Source: Hyparrhenia diplandra
Lineage: Eukaryota; Streptophyta; Magnoliopsida; Poales; Poaceae
Assembly: GCA_015847255.1 (NCBI GenBank)
Contig: JADLZK010001918.1
Coordinates: 186,001 to 250,000 of the forward strand
Length of the DNA: 64,000 nucleotides
Reading direction: 5' to 3'
A model generated the notes under the pieces. That model was not told the origin of the DNA. It saw only the letters and a list, made by a program, of their open reading frames with translations, and did not search any database. Every line of letters starts with the position of its first letter. Within the stretch, counting starts at the first letter, position 1. Positions 57,935-64,000 of the stretch are shown in pieces. The position numbers and the translations under genes are program-made.

Positions 57935-58107
57935 AATCGCGATTTTATACAGACCACTGTAGAGGCGGCTCATACAGTAGGGGCGGTTGCATCACCAACC
58001 ACCCTTACTGCGAAACAACTGTAGGAACGGAAGATTAGGGGCGGCTGGTAAAACCGCCCCCCTGAAGCTTATGAGCCGCCCCTATTGAAGCTTTCTGTAG
58101 TAGTGTG
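57935..58107. mobile_element. CACTA right terminus (GGGGCGGC family)
   Basis: Ends CTTTCTGTAGTAGTG at 58107, with GGGGCGGC/GCCGCCCC repeats in both orientations at 57960-58090. The left end was not found; it may lie beyond the LINE or be deleted. Confidence 0.6.
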
Positions 58108-59000
58108 ATTCCTTTGGTAGAGATATCATGGGGCAAGATTTTGCTAGCTCGCATAAGAGAACCTGCGAAATTCCTCGTTTCAGTGGGTAAGTTTCTTGTG
58201 ACTTGTACAAACCAGGCCAAGCGAGGGCCGGCCGGCGATGTGTTGGTGGTAACCAATTCTAGTAGCATATTAGCAGTGATCTACATTATTAGACGGCTCG
58301 ATGAGGGTGTGCCGTGGAGAACCAAGAAGTTCAAGTGGAGCATATAACTGATCTAGCCATTGTATATGTATTGGTCAGCGATGACAAATTAGTTTTGGTG
58401 AAGAACCAGAGTTATTTTGTCTTACATGGACATAACTGGACTGGAATTGCATTATATATCGATGCTACAGGATCAACAATTTGTCAACGTTGCCAATATC
58501 TAAATTGCTTGGCTATGGTGCTCCACCGTTGCAAGCAGATATTTATCACCGCCTTCGCGTAGTCTTTGGTTCTGACGAATTTGTACGAATTTGTTGGTGT
58601 GGTTCTTCTCGTAATTTCAGTTACAATACTTCTAGTAATCCTTCCTTGTTGACAAATTTAGTGATGACTAGTGAGAGCACCATGCATGCCAAATTTCTCT
58701 ACCATTTTCACTTTAGCCATTACGAGTTTACCTAGCACTGGCAACTTTATCTTGGGGGAGCTAATCAAATAACTTTCTGTACCATGACCGGCCTGACCAC
58801 TCATCACCACTTGGGCTGGGCTCAGTCCTTGACACTCGGTGTCTCCTGCATGTGGGGACCTGAGCCAACGCACAACAGCAGAATGGCCACATGCTACAGC
58901 CTTGTACACCCGGTGTCACTACCCTCGGAATTCACACCGACTACGAAAGGTGCCAGTCGCAGACAAGCCATGCTCGGTCACCACGAACTGGGAGTTAACT
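58108..59000. other. Spacer without a recognisable gene
   Basis: AT-rich sequence with no intact ORF family. It joins the class-2 upstream block at about 59000 (GGGTCCTTGGCACCCTAACT), which also precedes units M, N and O. Confidence 0.4.
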
Positions 59001-59220
59001 CAATAAGTCGCACGTTATCTTCGTCCGGTTCTAAAACATTGGGTCCTTGGCACCCTAACTCAATTATTAACCAATTGAATCCAGCCGAAAAAAAAGAAAC
59101 AATGAATATGTTGTGCAGTGGTTGAATACAGAAGAAACACATGCATGTTATTCTATAAGTAAAAAATAATAGCTCCAACTAGTGCACAACAGAATGTTAC
59201 AGACGTATTCACTGAGTAAC

Positions 59221-59231
59221 TATATTTATAT
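59221..59231 (+). promoter_or_regulatory. TATA-like box of PHAS unit P
   Basis: TATATTTATAT followed by GATGTTAGACTTGTGCGTTT; 154 bp before the site. About 100 bp of leader present in M is missing here. Confidence 0.45.
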
Positions 59232-59259
59232 GATGTTAGACTTGTGCGTTTCAGAACCC

Positions 59260-59530
59260 TTCCTTTATATTACATCCCAGGGCACGTTCATCTTCAGTAG
59301 TAAGGTCCGCGCGTGTAAACAGGATAGAGAAGACATTAGCATGGAAAACTAGAATAGCCTCATGTGTATGGCGTTGGGAATTGGTGGCATCAGGAAAGCA
59401 TGGCTGGATCCAGACTTGTTCTATCTAGCTTGGTCACCTATCGACTTGTTCTATCTAGCTTGGTCACCAGCATTATCTAGTGAAGGTGTCAGACCATGAG
59501 AGGCAGCTAGAACCTGGAACCTCGACTAGG
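59260..59530 (+). ncRNA. 21-PHAS unit P (class-2 site 59375-59396)
   Basis: The site TGGGAATTGGTGGCATCAGG then AA has predicted cleavage between 59386 and 59387. A 45-codon ORF (59362-59499, MCMALGIGGIRKAWLDPDLF) runs through it in the P-loop frame. A 30-bp duplication inside the ORF keeps the frame. Unit K follows after only 195 bp without its own promoter. Confidence 0.7.
59413..59468. repeat. 30-bp tandem duplication in unit P
   Basis: GACTTGTTCTATCTAGCTTG then GTCACC occurs at 59413 and 59443. Confidence 0.9.
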
Positions 59531-59960
59531 GTATAGCTGACTCAAACATGACAGGTGTAGTGTTTGTTATAGGAGTGGGAGTCAATAGGCTAGGAGTAGT
59601 CCAGATGCAGGTCTACCTTCACATTCTGCATAACCGGGCATGCAACATCACTTTGTGCTCCATTGACATAACACTTCTCTACTGCCATCTTGAAGAGAAT
59701 AGAAGGAATTCACAGACACCCGTGTACTTCGGCCCTAGCCTGCCATGCGACCCTGTCATCCGCTAATTTGTTGTCTTCATCACCTAGTCGCCGATGAGCA
59801 CAGCAGGGCCAGCCTTCTCCCAAGGAGTCAGGTGGAAGCAGCAAACCCTAACCCGCCACACTGACGAAGGTGGCGCCAGTGTGGTGTTGTGCAGTCACAC
59901 GACGGAGTGACCATTGTGTAATAGAGTTTGTGCATACAAATGGGGGAGAACAGTTATGCC
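59531..59960 (+). ncRNA. Decayed PHAS unit K (site about 59570-59591)
   Basis: ATAGGAGTGGGAGTCAATAG is the class-1 site with G-to-T and a 4-base insertion before GGAGTAGTCC. It lacks the usual promoter. An ORF from 59548 starts MTGVVFVIGVGVN, nearly as in D and L, then shifts frame at the insertion. It may be read as the 3' part of the unit P transcript. Confidence 0.5.
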
Positions 59961-60171
59961 TGATTATAGATAGAGAGAAAACAAAAGTTGAGCAACCAAC
60001 TGTACTTAGTGATGAGTGGCTGGTTGTAATTTGTCTTATATGATTACCTGCTGAGTCCCAGCGAAATTTTGTGTGGACATATATCAAACCAGCTGTACTC
60101 ATAGACAGAGAACACACCCAGTCATTTTGAATCCGAAAGCTAATAATTTAATGTTAATTTTTGTTGTGTTA

Positions 60172-60377
60172 GGGCACTCACAGTGTAGACTCTATCATAG
60201 AGTTTAAGCTTATTTATTACCTTCTTATTTATTGCATTTTGATAATGTGACGCTGATGTGACAGTATGTTTATGAGAAAAAACCAAAACTTCAAGTCTTA
60301 TTTAGACTCTAAGTCCACAATAACCGAGATAATAGATGGTCTTAGACTCTATGATAGAGTCTGCATTGTGAGTGCCC
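60172..60377. mobile_element. Tourist/PIF-like MITE (206 bp)
   Basis: Terminal inverted repeats of about 37 bp begin GGGCACTCACA(G/A)TG and include AGACTCTATCATAGAGT. The target duplication TTA flanks it (60169-60171 and 60378-60380). Non-coding. Confidence 0.9.
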
Positions 60378-60655
60378 TTATATTGCTCTGTCCAACAGTT
60401 GATTTATTATACAGTACAGTGATATCTTCCATATAGGGCTGCCATCATATATCACATTGATCGAATTAATTACCACTTTATTGTGATATTTTTCTCCATC
60501 ATCAGTTGAGTATTTGAAGTACATGTGTATCCTCTCAACTAAAACATCACTCCCATCAACTCCTACACATAATAGTACCACTTGTGAGATGTATTTATTA
60601 GTTGGACGACCCAAAGCATACATATTGATGATAACTTCATGTCCAATTCTCTCTT

Positions 60656-60663
60656 TATATATA
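60656..60663 (+). promoter_or_regulatory. TATA box of PHAS unit T
   Basis: TATATATA followed by CCACTATTCGG; 139 bp before the site, as in S and U. Confidence 0.5.
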
Positions 60664-60689
60664 CCACTATTCGGTTTTTTAGACCCATG

Positions 60690-61000
60690 GAAATCAATAC
60701 TACAAAATACAAAAACATGAGCAAAACAGGAGCCACGAACCGAGGAGGGATGGAAATCCTTGAGATAGTGATTCCAACATCGTCACCTCAAAATTAGGAT
60801 TCAGAGGCACCAGGAACATCAAACTTACATCTTTACCTGCACATTCTAGTTAGAGTATCAAGGAAAGTGCGGATCATGACAGTAGAGACAAAGCTCAGCA
60901 ATGGACTGCCTAAATGATGTTGCGCTGGTGTAATTTGAATCACCAATGGCTGATGCAGATAAGCAGAAGACAAAGTGTCCGGAGAGTTAGAATTAGACCA
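60690..61000 (+). ncRNA. 21-PHAS unit T (class-4 site 60795-60816)
   Basis: The site TAGGATTCAGAGGCACCAGG then AA has predicted cleavage between 60806 and 60807. The leader (ATCAATACTACAAAATACAA then AAACATGA) and the tail (CACATTCTAGTTA.AGTAT, AAAGCTCAGCAATGG) match unit S. P-loop frame: GFRGTRN. Confidence 0.62.
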
Positions 61001-61790
61001 CACATGTTTCTTATATCTCAAATGAATACTCTTAGTAGAGAATCATTAAAACAAAAAAAAAAGTGTTGAAGATCAATACTAGTATTGGGCACCAACAAAA
61101 GTTTTGCAGCTTCAAACTTTAACTGATAGTATAATGCTGGAGGAAGAAGAACCACAACTACTATTGCCCTCCTCTTTCCATAAACAGACTCTCACGGTTG
61201 TAGTGATCCAAAGCTATATACTGTTGACGACAAGGACAACATGGCTGTATCCCTGTTTGTGTACTGGACCATGTTCATATATATGGATCCCTATGTGTAG
61301 TACACCTCAATGCAAAAAAGAGGCACAAATGGACAATTAATGAAATCAACTAACCATGAACCTCCAGTTCTTCCCTGTGCCGCTTTCACTTTGTCAGAAT
61401 CCCACATTAGAGATGTAAGTACAGTTCTCGGTGACTGAAGAAAATGCATATGAAAAAAATTTACATCGATAGTGCGTTTCGTTGTGTTCCATAAGACGGC
61501 CAATAAAACTCACCACCCGACCACGCCGACAAAAATAAGGAGATAGAAATCGAAAATAGTAGGTTCTCCTTACCTGCTCTTGATCCTAAGGGCACAGTAC
61601 GTAATCAGTGTCCAATTTTGCCCCGCACAAATGTGGCCAGCCTTGTGCGAGGTCGCATAGATGCAGACTGAGGAGAAAAGGGGTCCGAGGAGACGACGAA
61701 TATATCCATAGCACAATTCAAGTTCGGTTGAGTGGACGCAAGCAAGGACACACCACAAGGCATCTACTGACAAGCCCTCACAGTCCTCTT
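61001..61790. other. Spacer paralogous in part to the V block
   Basis: GTTTTGCAGCTTCAAACTTTAACTG (about 61100) parallels about 36115 and 36885. No trigger site is seen, and the ORFs have no recognisable domain. Confidence 0.4.
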
Positions 61791-61794
61791 CTCT

Positions 61795-61975
61795 TGTCTT
61801 TGTCATAATACTTTGGAATAAGGAGTATGGTCGTCTCAGCAAAGAAAAAAAAAGTGCACAGTTTGCAGATAAGTACGTAGTACACTAATAAGGTCTGAAT
61901 GAAATGAAGAAAACTAAATGGCCCAGCTTTGATTCATCTTTATATGGATTGCTGAAGGCTCATCCATTATATAAG
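61795..61975 (+). promoter_or_regulatory. Promoter region of PHAS unit J; TATA box 61968-61975
   Basis: TATATAAG lies 118 bp before the site. The upstream module GGAATAAGGAGTATGGTC and ACACTAATAAGGTCTGAATG then AAATGAAGAAAACTAAATGG is the most complete in the window. Confidence 0.68.
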
Positions 61976-61999
61976 ATCAAGTCCCATCACATCTTACCA

Positions 62000-62640
62000 T
62001 GACCTTCTCATCGCTTTGCCTTTTTTTGTTAGCTTTATTTTTTTTTTTTGGATGTCTTCGGACACAGAAATGACAGTGCTTGCCATGGGACTGGGAGGCA
62101 GTGGGAGTAGTACCAAATTGTGCAATGCAAGAACCATCTCGAAGCGGCATCTCTCTTCCGACACTCTCGGGCAGTGACGGAGCCAGCAGGGGGGGCAACC
62201 CAGGCTCCAGCCCCCCCAGAGCTCTAAACTACATGGAGCCCCACCTAAGCCCCACCTTCAATTTTTTTTTTTGTATAATTACCTATATTAGGAGGGGCTA
62301 AGCTTGATTATGTATTGTTTAGCCCATTCTAAAAATATTTCTGCCTTCGTCCCTGCTCTCGGGTCTTAGTGATGCAAGTGCCCGCACTGTTGCAGACAAG
62401 GAGATCAGTGAGGTGTCACGACCTTGCTTGGCCGTTTTCTTTGTAATACAGGAATAATAGATGTGTTAAGCGTTATGTCCAGAACCCGTTTGTCTACGAC
62501 CTGTTTAGCCTCTGGCTCACTAGATGAGCTCAACTTTGTTTCATGTGTTTCTTTTTTTTTTTTTTTGGTTTGTTTGCCTCAGGGCAATCTTATGTAATAA
62601 TGACTCTCAGTTGTGTACAATTTCTGAATGATAAGGTCGA
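62000..62640 (+). ncRNA. 21-PHAS unit J (miR2118 site 62086-62107), with hAT MITE
   Basis: Class-1 site TGGGACTGGGAGGCAGTGGG then AG, with predicted cleavage between 62097 and 62098. A 41-codon ORF (62052-62177, MSSDTEMTVLAMGLGGSGSS) crosses the site and stops inside the MITE. The MITE starts 74 nt after the predicted cut. Confidence 0.76.
62172..62355. mobile_element. hAT-type MITE (184 bp)
   Basis: Ends CAGTGACGGAGCCAG and, inverted, CAGGGACGAAGGCAG. A perfect 8-bp target duplication CTCTCGGG flanks it (62164-62171 and 62356-62363). Non-coding. Confidence 0.92.
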
Positions 62641-62958
62641 AACTTTGTTCCCTTATTAAAATATTTATAATACACCTCGCAACCTGCAAAGAGAGGCATG
62701 AATGCTTAATTAACTAAATGAACTACCCGTGAATCTCCAGTTCCTCTTTTTGCTTCCCACCGTTCTTTTCTAATTTAGAGCCACCGATCTAACCACGCCA
62801 TGTGTGATTCCTACTATTCAGTACCATGCATTAGAGACGCTTCTTATTTTAGCTTGCTGTGCAATATACAAACAAACACTATAGGTGCATCTATTACATC
62901 TTGTTTGAAATAAAAAAAGGTTTGGGTCCTTCAAAAAAAAAAAGTCAAATAGTACATA

Positions 62959-63216
62959 CTCCCTCCATATTGGTAAAAGAAGTCCTTTAGGACAGCGACA
63001 CGGTTTCCAAAACACAACTTTGAGCTCTTGTTATTCTAAAAATATTTATGAAAATATGATATATGTATACTTTTAGAAATGTATTTTTAAGACAAATCTA
63101 TTCATATAAGTTTGACATTTACAAACTCAACAACTTAAAAGTTATTGATGATTTACATTCCCAATGTTTGACCCAAACCTTGTCCAAAAGGACTTCCTTT
63201 ACCAGTACGGAGGGAG
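62959..63216. mobile_element. Stowaway (Tc1/mariner) MITE (258 bp)
   Basis: Begins CTCCCTCCATATTGGTAAA and ends in the inverted TTTACCAGTACGGAGGGAG, with the TA target duplication (62957-62958 and 63217-63218). Confidence 0.94.
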
Positions 63217-63380
63217 TATACTTTTTTTTCTTTTGAAAGCAATAGTACTTGTACATCTATTGTTAATGCACTTTGCACAAATTACATGGTGTACTATGGT
63301 AAGTATACCAGATCATGGAGATAGCTAGTAATTCGATCTACAAAAATTAAAAATTAATAAAGGCACTGGATGGAATTAAT

Positions 63381-63432
63381 GTGACGCTTAAATGAAATTG
63401 ATGGATTCAGTGCTGTGGCTCCTTCATATAAG
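63381..63432 (+). promoter_or_regulatory. Promoter region of PHAS unit L; TATA box 63427-63432
   Basis: TATAAG lies 158 bp before the site. GTGACGCTTAAATGAAATTG and GGCTCCTTCATA match unit D. Confidence 0.62.
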
Positions 63433-63459
63433 CAACTGAAAGTCGCACAACACCACTCA

Positions 63460-63950
63460 CATTTGAGGTCTGGACTCATTGCACCTTCTCGTCACTTTGC
63501 ATGACCTTTCGTTCTTGTTGTTTTCTCCATTTCAAAAGTAATCTCTACCTTCCAGCCCAAACATGACTGGTGTAGTGCTTGTTATTGGAGTGGGAGGCAA
63601 TAGGAGAAGTGCACGTGCAATGATTCCTCTACGCACGCATTCTGTATAACTGTGCTTGAGACATCACTTTGTGCTCCATCGACGGAACACTGCTCAATGC
63701 CAACTTGAAGACAATAGGGAGGAATTCTCAGGGACACCTTGCTGAACTACGGCCTCCGCATGCAGTGCGTTCCGGTGCAAGGTGCTCACCTAGACTCTGC
63801 ACACGTGTTGCTGCCGGAATCGGGAATCAGTTACCAGGACTCATAGACTCTATACACGTATCGCTGCTGGAATCGGCGATTAGTTACTAGGACTCTGCTA
63901 TCATGGCAGTTCGCACTGACTGAATTACCATGAAAATGACTTTCCTCCTT
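63460..63950 (+). ncRNA. 21-PHAS unit L (miR2118 site 63585-63606)
   Basis: Class-1 site TTGGAGTGGGAGGCAATAGG then AG, with predicted cleavage between 63596 and 63597. A 28-codon ORF (63563-63649, MTGVVLVIGVGGNRRS) reads through it. It is the intact relative of unit D; its tail shows what the CACTA displaced there. A 53-bp tandem repeat lies at 63793-63898. Confidence 0.75.
63793..63898. repeat. Tandem duplication, period 53 bp, in unit L
   Basis: GACTCTGCACACGTGTTGCT.. and GACTCTATACACGTATCGCT.. start at 63793 and 63846. Both are followed by GGAATCGG.GAT.AGTTAC.AGGACTC. Confidence 0.85.
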
Positions 63951-64000
63951 CAGTAATTATTTTTTTGTGAATATGCACGAACGCCGTGTACATCTCTTCA

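Noticed and set aside
1..64000. miR2275 target sites (24-nt PHAS), tRNA or rRNA genes, CRISPR arrays
   Set aside because: No convincing match was seen by eye on either strand; a profile search would be needed to exclude degenerate ones.

Overview
The window looks like grass (Poaceae) nuclear DNA. I see no intact host protein-coding gene. The evidence is grass-type Stowaway and Tourist-like MITEs, several CACTA families, nested gypsy elements, L1-type LINEs and, above all, a family of non-coding units carrying miR2118-type target sites, which in grasses mark the precursors of 21-nt reproductive phasiRNAs (21-PHAS loci). The genus cannot be decided from sequence alone.

Main content. About two dozen sites resemble the complement of miR2118 (core GGAATGGGAGGCATCAGGAA and variants), all on the + strand. 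Strong ones start at 3282, 10361, 11859, 13336, 34558, 35730, 36677, 38247, 39312, 40353, 41961, 43137, 44641, 50963, 52066, 54236, 59375, 60795, 62086 and 63585; weaker ones are at 25, 537, 8031, 41425, 46876 and 59570. Most follow a TATA box (often TATATAAG) by 116-160 bp, or by about 250-270 bp in one subclass. The units are paralogues. The block 34.4-38.6 kb is repeated at 39.1-43.3 kb (period about 4.7 kb), part of it again at 43.4-44.7 kb, and a shortened version lies at 59-61 kb.

Mobile elements. Unit A (3.2 kb) is interrupted by a 1.6-kb CACTA (3490-5087). Unit D (13.2 kb) is split by a 20-kb CACTA (13400-33427). That CACTA holds a minus-strand chromovirus-like gypsy element (14777-32380), which holds a second minus-strand gypsy element (17215-27005), which holds a small CACTA (20537-21522). 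Target-site duplications support each level. Further elements are CACTAs at 47476-48499, 49223-50540 and 54758-~55028, CACTA right ends at 46634, 58107 and perhaps 37683, a 5'-truncated L1 LINE (56159-57834, minus), other non-LTR insertions (35880, 47182, 52621, 57863), a Tourist-like MITE (60172), a hAT MITE (62172) and a Stowaway MITE (62959).

How it may work (inference from the family). Each unit would be transcribed by Pol II from its TATA box, cut by miR2118, copied to dsRNA and diced into 21-nt phasiRNAs in anthers. The target site repeatedly falls in the reading frame of an NLR P-loop (Walker A); at 41961 it encodes GDGGTGKTE. This suggests descent from, or mimicry of, the NLR P-loop that miR2118/482 targets elsewhere in plants.
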